In this document: piece by piece, positions 1-10,859 of the stretch | Layout: each line of letters opens with the position of its first letter | Position numbering within the stretch: position 1 is the first letter of the stretch | From: Zygnema cylindricum | Taxonomy: Eukaryota; Streptophyta; Zygnematophyceae; Zygnematales; Zygnemataceae | Reading direction: 5' to 3' | Assembly (NCBI GenBank): GCA_037447655.1 | Contig: JBBHKE010001346.1 | Coordinates: 1-43,513 of the forward strand | DNA: 43,513 nucleotides | Made by a program: the position numbers and the translations under genes | The notes under the pieces: model-generated | What the model saw: the letters and a program-made list of their open reading frames with translations, nothing else | Database searches by the model: none | Told to the model about the DNA's origin: nothing

Positions 1-1295
1 AATAACTATACAAGGTGTGTTGTGTTTCCATTTTGGTTCGGCGAAACGTCAGTTCGCGTAATTTCTCAATAATTATCAAGCGAGGCCGTACGAGAGCCAC
101 CCGTAACCATACCGCCACCCTGAATGTACCCTCGCCAAAAAAAATCCAAAAAATGTACTCGTGAACCTACAACTAAAGGTTGAGCGGCGCTATTTCTCCC
201 TGACAAGTCAACCAACGCCTGTTACACGGGCATGGTTCGTGTTGTGTTTTATTATGCTTATTATTCAGCATGTATCGTGTGTTGTTTTATTATGATTTTT
301 TAAGACTTGGATAAAGAATTACAGAAACATACATTTTGTTCTTCTTTAACCTCCATTGGCCCACAGAATGTCCAGCTTATATAAAGCCTCTAAGATAATA
401 TTTGCCTCATTGACTTTCGAACCAAATAAAAGCCACCCGGTCAAACAAGAGTTTTAACCAACCTCAAACCTGTGAGGCCCTGATTTCTCTGTGTCAAACG
501 CAAAAATAATTTCTAAATTTGCTCCCCTAGCAGTAAGTTATGGTTGGCCAAGGATGGCATATAAATACAAAAGGTCACTTGGAGAGAGGCGCCTCAAAAA
601 CTGTAAGTTCCTAAACCTCTACTCAGAATTACCTACTACTAATCCTTAGACCAATAGGAGGACTCTACAGTACAAGAAGGTACAGCGGCCAATGTACTTC
701 CTGTACGACCACATAGAACATGGCCTTGGCCTTCTAGTTGAGGCATGTTAGCTTGGGAGCCATGGTTTCTCCTCCCATATTCTCCCCTGACCAATGATAT
801 ACCACCACGTAGTACTGCGTGACATTGTCTTTGATAGCCGACAAAAGATCATTCCAGGTTGGCGGCTGGAATGACGACCGTCCGATCATGTGAATTTGTA
901 GGGTTAGATCCGTGTCCATGTATTTTAACAATTCATATGTACAACTGTCCGTTCGTTCAGTTAAATGATTTGATCTATTTTTATTGTTATCACACCCCAT
1001 GTATATGACGATTCTTCTACGACTTGGGGGATAAGGCGGACGGCTACTTAGACTGTCGGTGACTGTGTAGGACCTTGGAACAAATTCGGGTCAGGTCACA
1101 AATCTTTTTGTCAGAGGACTATCTGCTGTCTCCAAAACTAGCAATTAACTTTAATGTGGATTTTTCGCTTTTCTAAAAAAAAACATTTTAGTTCTAATTG
1201 ATTCAAACTCTACTTTGGGTTTTCTCCCTTATAATTAAAAAAGATCAATATCTTTACACTAAAATAGGTACAATCTCATTTTGCCTTTTATTCCG
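1..1295. other. Intergenic, no supported gene
   Basis: AT-rich sequence without a recognisable gene, RNA gene or complete mobile element. A minus-strand open frame of 88 codons lies at 734-1000; it has mixed composition but no recognisable motif, no flanking splice evidence and no second exon, so I do not call it. Confidence 0.6.
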
Positions 1296-1792
1296 CTCTT
1301 GTTCAAATCGTGCGATTTTTTCATTTTTTCATATTTCTACTTATAATTCGTGACTTTTGGAAAAATCCCAGAAAAACTCAGAGTACTTTCTGTCCGGTAA
1401 ACTTAATGGAAAATGTACTATAAATGTACGAAAAATGTACGGTGTTTTACTTGGAATATACGGTTTTTTTATGGAAAATGTACAGTCTTTGACGAAAAGA
1501 TGCACTTCTTAGTACTTTCTGTCCGGTAAACTGAACATTTTTTTTACGGAAATGTATGGAAATTTTCCGAAAATGTAGGGACTTTTACGAAAAGAAACTT
1601 TGCTGTGCTGCACCAATTGCGCGCGGTAAGTTTGAATTTTGTAAGATCGTACGAATTTTTTTTTACATGTACGGAATAGTATATTTACAAAATCATTAAT
1701 GATTTTAACGATTCTTTCAAATCGTTCAATGCGTTCATCGCGTATAATTCGCGCGATTGAATCGTGAGTAAAATACGGTTTGAACAACTATG
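1296..1792 (+). repeat. MITE-like TIR element, copy 1
   Basis: The right end (about 1758-1792) is nearly identical to the right end of the element at 17414-17653; both read GAATCGTGAGTAAAATACGG and finish TTGAACAACTATG. The left end carries TTGTTCAAATCG at 1299, the imperfect inverted partner of that terminus. The element has no coding capacity. An internal segment GTACTTTCTGTCCGGTAAACT occurs twice (about 1383 and 1512), so this copy is partly duplicated and longer than the second copy (about 497 versus 240 bp). I see no convincing target duplication. A non-autonomous DNA transposon is an inference from the inverted termini and the two dispersed copies. Confidence 0.5.
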
Positions 1793-2535
1793 TTTAATTA
1801 TGAGCGCAGTTTGAAGTGCGTTCGCTATTATTTTAATCCATGTTTCATACTTTATGACTTAACAAAGTACCATTTTGACTTACTAAAACGTTCCATACAC
1901 TACAACGTGAATCGTTATTAGCGTTAAGAAAAAAATATTGTAAAAAAAAATTAGTGTAAAAAAATAAATTAGTGTAAAAAACTATTTTTTGGGTTTTTTC
2001 GTTTTCTCAAAAAAAACAAATTACTCTAATAATCCACTAATAGCGAGATGTGATCGTACTTTTTTGTCTTTTCCCAAGCGGGCATCCGGCTTCTCCACTC
2101 GCGCTATCAGAAACGGTGAGAGCCCTCTTTCTGTTCGGACAAAGTACTTGACGAGTCTCACCTAAAAATATACAATTTTGTACGAATTTTTTACTGGTGT
2201 CCATTCCCCAAATAACATTGTGAATCGATGTTTGAGGTAACGAATAATATGTGTAAAGAGAAAATTCATGTTATTAACTCTATTTTGGGTTCATGGGCCT
2301 AACGCCAACAAAAACTAAAGCTAATTCGTACACATAACACTTATTTTAATACATAATCTTATATTCTAGCCGCGAAAGTCCTTCTTCATGTATACGGCTT
2401 GCATGAGGAGAAAACAAAGCGAAACATGAATTACAACCAGCAGAGTCACGCGTGAAGATATATACAAACGAAAAACGAACACGGATAATGACAAAATATA
2501 TATACATCATGAAAGAGAATAAACATAAATGAGAC
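1793..2535. other. Intergenic, no supported gene
   Basis: AT-rich with short A and T runs; I see no gene or structured repeat before the copia target site. Confidence 0.55.
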
Positions 2536-2540
2536 AAATA
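2536..2540. repeat. Target site duplication, left copy
   Basis: AAATA directly precedes the 5' LTR and is repeated directly after the 3' LTR at 8420-8424. Five bases is the normal duplication length for Ty1/copia integrases. This fixes both ends of the element. Confidence 0.9.
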
Positions 2541-2570
2541 TGTTGTCTTTTTTTGGAAAGCTTTCAGTCT

Positions 2571-2800
2571 CAGAGCAGCGCAGCTGCTTTACAGACAGAG
2601 CAGCGCAGCTGCTATACAACAGAGCAGCGCAGCTGCTATACAGCAGCGCAGCTGCTATACAACAGAGCAGCGCAGCTGCTATACAGCAGCGCAGCTGCTA
2701 TACAGCAGAGCAGCTGCTATACAACAGAGCAGCTGCTATACAGCAGAGCAGCGCAGCAGCAGAGCAGCTGCTATACAGCAGAGCAGCGCAGCAGCGAAGC
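2571..2800 (+). repeat. GCAGCTGC tandem array in the 5' LTR
   Basis: Degenerate array of GCAGCGCAGCTGCTATACA units, about 24 bp with 15-18 bp variants. Each unit carries the palindrome GCAGCTGC, so the transcript could fold into many alternative hairpins. Stop codons are absent in several frames, which produces Gln/Ala/Leu/Tyr-rich spurious open frames on both strands. Confidence 0.85.
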
Positions 2801-3233
2801 TTCAACACAGACAGGACAAGGCAACCATGATTATGTTTGATACGGTCCGTACGGACAACGCAACGTCTAATATTCTTAATGTGATTCTGTACAGGATAGA
2901 GCAACTTCGATAGATACGATTCTAGTTAGCTTAGTGATAGCTCAGTGGTAGCTTAGTGATAGCTCAATGGTAGCTTGACAGATTAGTGGTAGCTTGGTGG
3001 TTTGATGTACCTCTCAAGTACAATGGTGTTGCCAGTTCAACACAAGTATAAGACTTAGGACTCATAGCATATTATGTATGCAGACTTCCAAGTAGTAAAA
3101 CTGCAAACAGTTTTTGGGAAACTTCTGAGTATTATATCTTGAGTGTTGTCGGGTCAATTGTGTTATAACTTTGGGAGTAATCAGTGTTTATGCTACTCTA
3201 TATTCTGATAGAGTTTTGTGAGGTTTGGATGCT

Positions 3234-3240
3234 TATATAA
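3234..3240 (+). promoter_or_regulatory. TATA box of the 5' LTR
   Basis: TATATAA lies about 60 bases upstream of the gag start region, so transcription would begin near 3265-3275 and leave a very short leader. The matching position in the 3' LTR reads TGTATAA. Confidence 0.55.
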
Positions 3241-3296
3241 GAATTGGTGAGCACTTAAGAATAGCTGTTTGGTAGGATTCTTGATAGCTTCTGAGA

Positions 3297-6200
3297 GTGT
3301 CTAATTCTACTACTACTGCTGCTCCTCCACCTGCACCGGTGGTTGTAGAACAACAGGTTATGGGCCTATCATCAAGAATTCCTATCTTTTCCGGGGATAA
3401 GTATGTTTACTGGGAGGATATGGTGGAAACACATTTTGAAAATGTCAATCTTTTAGATATATTAGATGGCTCGCTTGATGAATCTGATCCATCATGGTCT
3501 AATAAAAATACGCAAGCTCGTTTTATTCTGAAATTTTGTATATCTGAGGACTTAGCTATGTCTCGGATAAAGATGAAAAAGGCAATTGATATCTGGAAAT
3601 CTCTTAAAAGTGATTATGAAAAGGCAAATGTCCGGGAAGTGCTTCTATTGGCTGGAAAAATTTGGGACTATAAGTACACTGGCGGTACAATGGCTGAATA
3701 TTCTAACAAATTTTGTATCCTTGTTGATGCACATGCTTGTGCAGGTGGGGTGTTTCCTCCTTTTAAACAGGCGGCATTGCTCATGAGGGGTCTCCCTCGT
3801 AGTATGAAAGGAGCATCTGACATGCTCAAACAAAAAGATAAAGCTAGCTGGACTTTACAGTTAGCCATCAATATTTTACTAGAAGAGGAAGCTACATCTA
3901 ATATTCTCAATGTTGAGCAAGTAGAGGCTTTTAATTCAGACTTTGAGAGAAAAGGACAGTTTAATCCGCAAAGAAATCAGTATTATCAGTTCAGACATTT
4001 TAATCAAGGAGGAAATAGACAATCCAACAATGCATGCTTTTATTGTAGTGAGAGAGGTCATGGATACAGATTTTGTCCTAAGCTTAAAAAAGCTAACGAT
4101 ACAGGTTTATACCGGCCGGGATGGCAACAAAGCCAGTTTTACAAAGGCTTCACGGGGACTACACCTCGTGGAAATGCACTATTTTCGGCTTCTTCGTCTC
4201 TCCAAGACGAGCCTTTGATGGTTTCTACGGAGGACGATACGGATCTCTTCGCTATGGCGGCTACAATGGAGGGCGCGAAGGACCCCGGATGGATAATGGA
4301 TACAGGAGCGTCAGCCCACATGTGCTGGAAAAAGGCCATCTTCAAAAATCTGAAAGCAATGCCGGAGAAAAATATTTATTATGCTTGTGGAATGAGTGTC
4401 CAAACTCGTGCAGTGGGTGATGTGTCCTTACTAGTTGATGTGGAAGGAAAAGCAATTGAAAGGACTCTTCACAATGTCTTATTTGTGCCTGACTTTAAGA
4501 AAAATCTGTTATCTACGTCGTTAGTAGAGAGCAAAGGCTTTGAGGTTAATTTGAAAAATGGTCGACAAGTTGTTAGCAAAAATGGCAAGGTTGCGGTTAG
4601 AGGTACTAGAGATTGTTTTAAGATGTATCACATAGATATGGCTAATAGCAAAGAGAATGATGTTTTGTACTCCGGTGTTTTGCACTCAGATGAGTTGTGG
4701 CACAAAAGATTAGGCCATGTAAATTATGATAGTTTGAGGAAAATGGTCATTGCTGGCAAAATAGAGGGTGTATCAATCACAGATGGGCCGTTCAAAACTT
4801 GCGATGGTTGCGCTTTAGGCAAAATCCACAGATTGCCATTTCCTAAGGAGTCTGAGCGTCGGTCAACGAGACTTTTACAACAAATTCATTCGGATGTCTT
4901 TGGTCCGGCGAAGGTTCCATCTGCCGGAGGGATGAAATATATAGTCACCTTCATTGATGATTTCTCCAGGTTTACAAAAGTTCACTTTATGAAAGAGAAG
5001 AGTGAAGTGTTTGGTCACTTCAAACACTATAAAGCATGGGCTGAAAAACTTCATAATTCATCTATTTTACAGCTCAGATCGGACAATGGTGGTGAATATA
5101 CATCGAAAGAATTTGAAACATTTTTACTCGAGGAATGCATTAGTCATCAATTGACAGTTCCATATTCACCGGAACAAAATGGGGTGTCGGAAAGATTGAA
5201 TAGAACTCTCACGGAAAGCTCTAGGTCTATGCTCGTAGATAAAAATGTGGATTCGAAATTCTGGGTTGAGGCTCTAAATTGTGCAGTTTATATTAAAAAT
5301 AGGATAGGATCAAGATCGGTAGAAACAACTCCTTACGAGATCTGGACAGGTAGCAAACCAGTTGTTAGCCATTTCAAAGTCTTAAGTAGTCAATGCTTTA
5401 TATTGGATACGTCTACAGATAGATGGAAAATGGAACCGAAGGGATTACCGGGTATTCTGTTAGGATACGATGATCACTCCAAAGGTTATAGAGTCTTTGT
5501 GTTTGAAAGGCAAAAAATAGTTGTCGCTAGAAACATCATTGTTAAGGATGAACTAGACTCCATGGATTTATTTCAAATGACAGAGCAACAAAATCAACAC
5601 AAAGTACAGGAGTATGTCATTTTAGATTCCATGCAGAAAATTGTCTCGCAGATTCCACAAACTCCGGTTATGACTCCGGAGTCAGACTCTCTCCAAGTTC
5701 CTAACCAACTTCGAGTCCAAGCGAACCAAGAGCAGTCAATACACACGGATCGCAACCAGCGCACTCAGCACAATCAGCGCAATGCGCGGCATCCGACGAT
5801 CTCAGCCTCAAAATTTCCGGGGGGAAGAAGATCAAGCAGTCGCCTGCAAGCAAGCTCTCACTTTGCCTACTTTGCAGTCTCAGGGGAGCCCTTGACCATC
5901 CAAGAGGCCTTCTCATCACCAGAGCGGAATCACTGGATTGAGGCAGCAAACGACGAAATGAAGTCGATCATGGAGGCTCAAACATGGGAGCTCGTGGACC
6001 TTCCTCCAGACCGAAAAGCGATCGGCAGCAAATGGGTATTCAAGGTGAAGTTAAATCCCGATAACACCATTGAACGTTATAAGGCCAGACTTGTGGCGAA
6101 GGGGTACAATCAAAAGGAAGGAATCGACTTTGAAGAAACTTTTTCTCCGGTTGTAAGATTTCCAACAGTTAGGATTTTGCTGTCCCTAGCTGCTATAGAA

Positions 6201-7462
6201 GATATGGAAATTCATCAGATGGATGTAAAACGGCCTTTTTGCATGGAGAACTAGAAGAGACCATTTACATGCAGCAGCCTGAAAAGTATGTGGAACCAAG
6301 AAAAGAGCACTTAGTATGCAAGTTGCTAAAATCTTTGTACAGCCTAAAACAGGCCCCTAGACAGTGGAATATAAAGCTTGATGAATTCTTGACTAGTCTA
6401 GGATTTCAAAGGACAAGTTCTAATCACTCTTTCTACGTTCTAAAGGGTGAAAATGGGATAGTGTATATAGCAGTATATGTAGATGATTTACTATTAATTA
6501 GCAAATCAATGGCTGAAATTAACAAAATCAAAACTGCTCTAAACTCACGGTTCGAGATGAAAGACCTCGGTGAGGCAAAATATATTTTGGGTATCCAAGT
6601 AGAGAGGGACAGAAATAAGAAAATTATAAAATTGACTCAAAAAGAGGCTATTGGAAACATGTTAGATGAGTACGGAATGCGGGGGGCAAAGGGATGTTTA
6701 ACTCCAATGGAGTTTAGGCAGAAGTTAGAGGGAGAAGAGACAGAACCAGGTGTCATTGTTAGCGAGTATTTAGAGTCAGGGGAGAATGATCCTATGACAA
6801 TAATACCTTATAGACAGATAGTGGGAAGCTTAATATATTTCATGAAATGTACCTGTCCTGACATTGCTGCAGCAGTCGGGGTACTGAGCAGGAGTCTAGA
6901 AAATCCGAGAAAATCTGATCTTGATGCAGCAAAGAGAGTCTTAAGATATTTGGCAGGAACTAAAGATCTCAAACTCACTCTAGGCGGAGGAGAAGTCAAG
7001 CTGCAAACATGGAGTGATGCAATCTATGGCGACATGCCAAGCAAGAAATCCACCACGGGATTCGTTCTACAAATTGGGAACGGTACTTGCTGTTGGAGCA
7101 GCAAACTTCAAAAGGTTACAGCACAGTCGACAATGGAGTCAGAATATATGGCAGCAAGCTCGGCCCTCAAAGAACTCTTATGGGTAAAATCCATGTTATA
7201 AGAACTAGGATACATGCAAGTTGGTCCACAGGTAATCTGGTGTGATAACCAGGCTGCCATTGCCATTGCTTCTAACCCGAGTCATCACTTCAAAAGCAAG
7301 CACATGGATGTATGATTACACTTTGTAAGAGAAAAGGTGTTCTCTAGAGTGATTAAATTATGTTATTTGCCAAATGCAAAAATGATTGCTGATATGCTCA
7401 CTAAAGCCCTTCCTGCTCTTAAGCTGAAGTATTGTAGAGACGCAGTGGGATTAAGTGAATAG
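3297..7462 (+). pseudogene. copia Gag-Pol polyprotein, broken
   Basis: Counting residues from 3297: the CCHC zinc knuckle is C247, C250, H255, C260; the protease motif DTGAS starts at D335; the integrase zinc-binding residues are H469, H474, C502, C505; the integrase catalytic triad is D533, D596, E632 with D-35-E spacing. Reverse transcriptase starts near residue 890. The frame breaks at about 6227-6238 inside a conserved reverse transcriptase block, next to an A run, consistent with a 1-base loss. The second frame carries YVDD at 6476-6487 and RNase H with the ESEY block, then stops at TAA 7199-7201. Homology continues past this stop and past TGA 7313-7315 to the natural end at 7460-7462, ending in the usual ADMLTKALP block. 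The first codon here is GTG because the ATG is deleted; the next in-frame ATG is 3360, within the primer site. Confidence 0.93.
3356..3366 (+). other. Primer binding site, initiator Met-tRNA anticodon type
   Basis: GGTTATGGGCC begins at the first base after the 5' LTR. It is complementary to the anticodon stem-loop of eukaryotic initiator tRNA-Met (GGGCCCATAACC), not to its 3' end. Priming by a tRNA fragment cut in the anticodon loop is established for Drosophila copia and yeast Ty5. The site is also coding: it reads in the Gag frame and holds an in-frame ATG at 3360. Confidence 0.75.
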
Positions 7463-7615
7463 TTGAATTGATGCATTGCTATACTGACACTCTGCGATAA
7501 TTCCACCATTGTGAAGTAGTGGGACTGGGTGACTTGCTAATTGCTATATCGCGATGCTGCGATGCTGCGCTAGTTTATCACCGCAGCTGCGCTGGAATAC
7601 TGAGTCTAAAGCTTT
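7463..7615 (+). other. 3' untranslated segment of the copia element
   Basis: Non-coding stretch between the pol stop and the polypurine tract. It contains GCTGCG/CGCAGCTGCG palindromes (about 7550-7592) similar in composition to the LTR array. Confidence 0.6.
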
Positions 7616-7622
7616 AGGGGAG
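7616..7622 (+). other. Polypurine tract
   Basis: AGGGGAG sits flush against the 3' LTR, where the plus-strand primer of an LTR retrotransposon is expected. Confidence 0.85.
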
Positions 7623-8419
7623 TGTTGTCTTTTTTTCGAAAGCTTTCAGTCTCAGAGCAGCGCAGCTGCTTTACAGACAGAGTAGCGCAGCTGCTATACA
7701 ACAGAGCAGCGAAGCTGCTATACAGCAGCGCAGCTGCTATACAGCAGCGCAGCTGCTATACAGCAGAGCAGCTGCTATACAACAGAGCAGCTGCTATACA
7801 GCAGAGCAGCGCAGCAGCAGAGCAGCTGCTATACAGCAGAGCAGCGCAGCAGCGAAGCTTCAACACAGACAGGACAAGGCAACCATGATTATGTTTGATA
7901 CGGTCCGTACGGACAACGCAACGTTTGATATTCTTAATGTGATTCTGTATAGGATAGAGCAACTTCGATAGATACGATTCTAGTTAGCTTAGTGATAGCT
8001 CAGTGGTAGCTTAGTGATAGCTCAATGGTAGCTTGACAGATTAGTGGTAGCTTGGTGGTTTGATTTACCTCTCAAGTACAATGGTGTTGCCAGTTCAACA
8101 CAAGTATAAGATTAGGACTCATAGCATATTATGTATCCAGACTTCCAAGTAGTAAAACTGCAGACAGTTTTTGGGAAACTTCTGAGTATTATATCTTGAG
8201 TGTTGTCGAGTCAATTGTGCTATAACTTTGGGAGTTATCAGTGTTTATGCTACTCTATATTATGATAGAGTTTTGTGAGGTTTGGATGCTTGTATAAGAA
8301 TTGGTGAGCACTTAAGAATAGCTGTTTGGTAGGATTCTTGATAGCTTTTGAGAGTGTATCATGTCTAGTTCTACTACTACTACTGCTCCTCCACCTGCAC
8401 CGGTGGTTGTAGAACAACA
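7623..8419 (+). repeat. 3' LTR of the copia element
   Basis: The LTR is 797 bp with the same TG and CA ends as the 5' LTR. It retains ATG at 8361 followed by codons for [19 protein letters not shown], the start of Gag. The open frame then runs into flanking DNA to about 8540; that run-on is not a gene. The GCAGCTGC array here (about 7653-7853) is one 24-bp unit shorter than in the 5' LTR. Confidence 0.93.
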
Positions 8420-8424
8420 AAATA
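8420..8424. repeat. Target site duplication, right copy
   Basis: AAATA follows the terminal CA of the 3' LTR and matches 2536-2540. Confidence 0.9.
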
Positions 8425-9269
8425 ATCAAGGAAGAATACTCCCCAGAGGCGACATGGAACCAATAATTCCTATACTAAGCCGCAAGGCAGCCACTAGGCT
8501 CTCGAGTCTTTATTGTATTCTCTGCAAGTGTTATCTTCACTAGGCAACAAAGCAAGAAAAACTTCCAATCAACAACAAAGAAAAATCAGATTCGGTTGAA
8601 AAAACACTCTTTCCACCTCAAACAAGACACAAGCAAAAAAAAAACAAACACCCAAACCATTCAGCTGCCCGTGGAAGGCACAGCTGGATTGAGATGCTTC
8701 CCCACACGACCTCCAATCCACCACTCCCAAAGTAGACGCAAGCTTGGAGGGAAGACTTCTGGACTTGGCTTTGGGCCGCGTGGATTAAAAAACGTAGGTA
8801 GAAAATAAGGAAAAAAATATCCGTACACTACCTAGCCACTACAACTATCTAGCTAGAAGCAAAGATGAACATGAAAAATCGGGAGAAAGAGAGCAAAAGA
8901 GAAGCTTTGCCGCCAAGAGAAAATTCTTGTCCAAAAGCTAAGAAATTCTAAGTCTGAAATTAGCCTAAGTAGAAGCTACGCTATGCATACGGAAACCTAA
9001 CCTAAGTGTAAACTAGTATACTTAAACGAAACTACATATGATATTAGCCAATAGGCGGCCAACAACGTCTACCATATGCTTAACAAAATGCATCGTCCGA
9101 GGGTAAAATCCCTCCCTATCTACATATGCGCGTGAACTAACAAGAGTTCACGGCCTAAATGTGAACCGATATCATACGACCACCAAACGCTCCTTATACT
9201 CGCGATCCGTATGTCTTCCAAACAATATCCGCGGTTGTACCTTCGAATCGCGTACCTACGAAATGAAAC
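8425..9269. other. Intergenic, no supported gene
   Basis: Mixed-composition DNA without a convincing coding frame. A small hairpin GTGAACT/AGTTCAC lies near 9130-9150. Nothing else is recognisable. Confidence 0.5.
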
Positions 9270-9556
9270 ACACCAAGTGTTCATATTTGTGTATTTTCTA
9301 GGTCTGTATTAGGATAGAAAAAGAGTTGAGGCGGTCTGCCTCTAACTCCCTTTCCCAAGCCCCCACACTTGTTGTAGTCACTGAAGGCTATAAAGGGAGC
9401 TAGAGCCATGGCTACCTAAACTCTCTAGAGAAGACAGGGGGTGGATTAGGTAGATTTACCAAAATGTACTTGACGGACCCAGGAATTGATCCTGGTACCT
9501 ACCGTCTACCAAACCTCTGTAGCCGTCAGCTTTAACCGTTAAATCTAGAACTAGTG
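9270..9556 (-). repeat. SINE-like element, copy 1
   Basis: Read on the minus strand, it starts near 9556 with a tRNA-like head holding a B-box-like GGATCAATTCC, then a body with ACAAGTGTGGGGG and CAGACCTAGAAAATACA. It aligns along its length with 14130-14425 in the opposite orientation. A Pol III promoter-like head, about 290 bp length and two dispersed copies fit a tRNA-derived SINE. The A box is weak and I see no clear poly(A) tail or target duplication. Confidence 0.45.
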
Positions 9557-9639
9557 TTATGATATATAGGGTTTGATAAATATCTAAACAGTTACACGTA
9601 GATTAATTCGTTTAACGGGAAATAGATACTTAGTACATA

Positions 9640-10650
9640 TATACAATTTAACTTAGTACGGAGTATTTTACGGGGACGGAATGTATACCACGCATTTGTT
9701 TCGCTATTGAAACAAATACTGCGCACCAATTTTCGACGGCTAAAATTGAATGCCGGTTTAAATCGGACGGCCGCAATAAATGCCGAGATCTCGGAACACG
9801 TTTTTGGCGTTTGCGGACGTCACCACTCTGAATGACACGTGGTGACATTATACAGGTTGCGGAATCTCCGGAAAGGAACATAACAAATCCGGATGTGACA
9901 AATGTCACATTATAACATCATCGTACAATGTCCGTACATAAAGTACTCCGGCACCTGTACTTTCTGTATGGTATCATTTTTCTGACGTGGCATGACCTGG
10001 TGCCACGTGGAGGGATAAGATTTGGAAGCAGGAATTCCGGCGATTATAAGAGCGAATCCCGATGGGACATGTGTTGACTTTTTAGCCATGTCGTACGATA
10101 GCCGTACGAAAGGTACATCGGCACCTGTACCTTTATGTACTATACAGTAATTTGATTGGTCCGTACCTCAATACTAGAGGATTTAGAGAGGGGTTTAGGA
10201 CTTAGAATATTTCTGGTAGGTAAACTGCCTCTTCAGAGAGCACCTTGTATAAATGGCAAACTTTGGCTAGCCATAACTATCAATTCAGTTAACCATTTTG
10301 AGTGATTCTTTTTACTGCGGACTCAAGGGGGTCCAGGCTACACAGGGGTGTAGTCGGTAATAGTATTTGCCTGCCAGGGTGGCTGCGTTTCTAGGGGAAA
10401 GTCAAAGTGGGTGAATGTGTCCAAAACTCATAATCTAACTTTGCATTCTGTGGTGAAACTGAGCATACAGAAAGTCTTATTTCACGGTGGTGAAGCTGTA
10501 ATGGGGTTCTGATTGTCAAAGGGTCAATCATTTGGGTTTGTATAAACTTGGAGTCGGCACAATCTAGATTAGTTTCTTTTGATTTGCGAATTCTGTGTGG
10601 CAATGGAGCCCATAGAATTTCAACAAGCGCACTAAAACAATATTCATTCA
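9640..10650 (+). repeat. LTR-like repeat family B, copy 1
   Basis: This sequence aligns with the reverse complement of about 12310-13165 and with 13490-14110. Shared landmarks in order are GGACGGCC, a G-box TGACACGTGG, an inverted repeat TGTGACA-N2-TGTCACA (9894-9909), GTAC-rich boxes, a TATA-like GTATAAAT (about 10247), then a hairpin row and GTCATTTGGG-type sequence. A promoter followed by a structured leader suggests a solo LTR or leader of an unidentified retroelement. No coding domain is attached, so the class is inferred. Confidence 0.5.
10320..10383 (+). other. Tandem small hairpins in repeat B, copy 1
   Basis: Three successive hairpins: GACTC-AAGG-GGGTC (10320-10333), CTACAC-AGGG-GTGTAG (10338-10353) and GCCA-GGG-TGGC (10373-10383). 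The equivalent hairpins in the other two B copies use different stem bases that still pair. Confidence 0.6.
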
Positions 10651-10859
10651 ATTAGTCGCATGCGCGAATCGCGCACATGTCTAATACAAATGAAACGACG
10701 ATATGAACCAAGCGTGCATGCATAAAATCGTGCCTACACCCAATTGATACGTTGCGGCATGGTATATATGTATTCCACACTTTCACATGTGAAAAAAGGT
10801 TCTCGCGATTTTTATTATTTCCCCTCTTCTTTATGATTGAAAATCAAATCTACAAATCT

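Larger units (their letters stand above)
2541..3355 (+). repeat. 5' LTR of the copia element
   Basis: The LTR is 815 bp and runs from TGTTGTC to GAACAACA. It contains a 24-bp tandem array (2571-2800), a perfect 12-bp palindrome GTCCGTACGGAC (2845-2856), a second tandem stretch of TAGCTTAGTGATAGCTCAGTGG type (about 2930-3000) and a TATA box. Its last 59 bases encode the beginning of Gag in frame. Compared with the 3' LTR it has one extra 24-bp unit and lacks 7 bases near 3300, which removes the gag ATG. Confidence 0.93.
2541..8419 (+). mobile_element. Full-length Ty1/copia LTR retrotransposon, defective
   Basis: The element is 5,879 bp. It has direct LTRs starting TG and ending CA, a primer site immediately after the 5' LTR, a polypurine tract immediately before the 3' LTR and a matching 5-bp target duplication. 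Internal order is gag zinc knuckle, protease, integrase, reverse transcriptase, RNase H. Integrase before reverse transcriptase defines the copia superfamily (Pseudoviridae-like). The LTRs differ by about 17 substitutions over about 790 aligned bases (roughly 2 percent, counted by eye) plus three indels, so insertion is fairly recent. Coding capacity is lost through one frameshift, two stops and loss of the gag ATG in the 5' LTR, so this copy could move only with proteins from elsewhere. Confidence 0.95.

Noticed and set aside
734-1000. Minus-strand open frame of 88 codons with mixed composition
   Set aside because: No recognisable motif, no adjacent exon and only modest length; could be a fragment of an old gene but cannot be supported.
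2529-2904. Gln/Ala/Tyr-rich frames in the LTR array on both strands
   Set aside because: They follow the 24-bp GCAGCTGC repeat in all frames and recur in the 3' LTR; not genes.
6225-6254. Programmed ribosomal frameshift in the copia pol gene
   Set aside because: The frame change falls inside a conserved reverse transcriptase block, where copia elements are continuous; a mutation is the simpler reading.
8361-8543. 60-codon frame starting with the Gag N-terminus
   Set aside because: Gag start inside the 3' LTR reading on into host flanking DNA after the target duplication.
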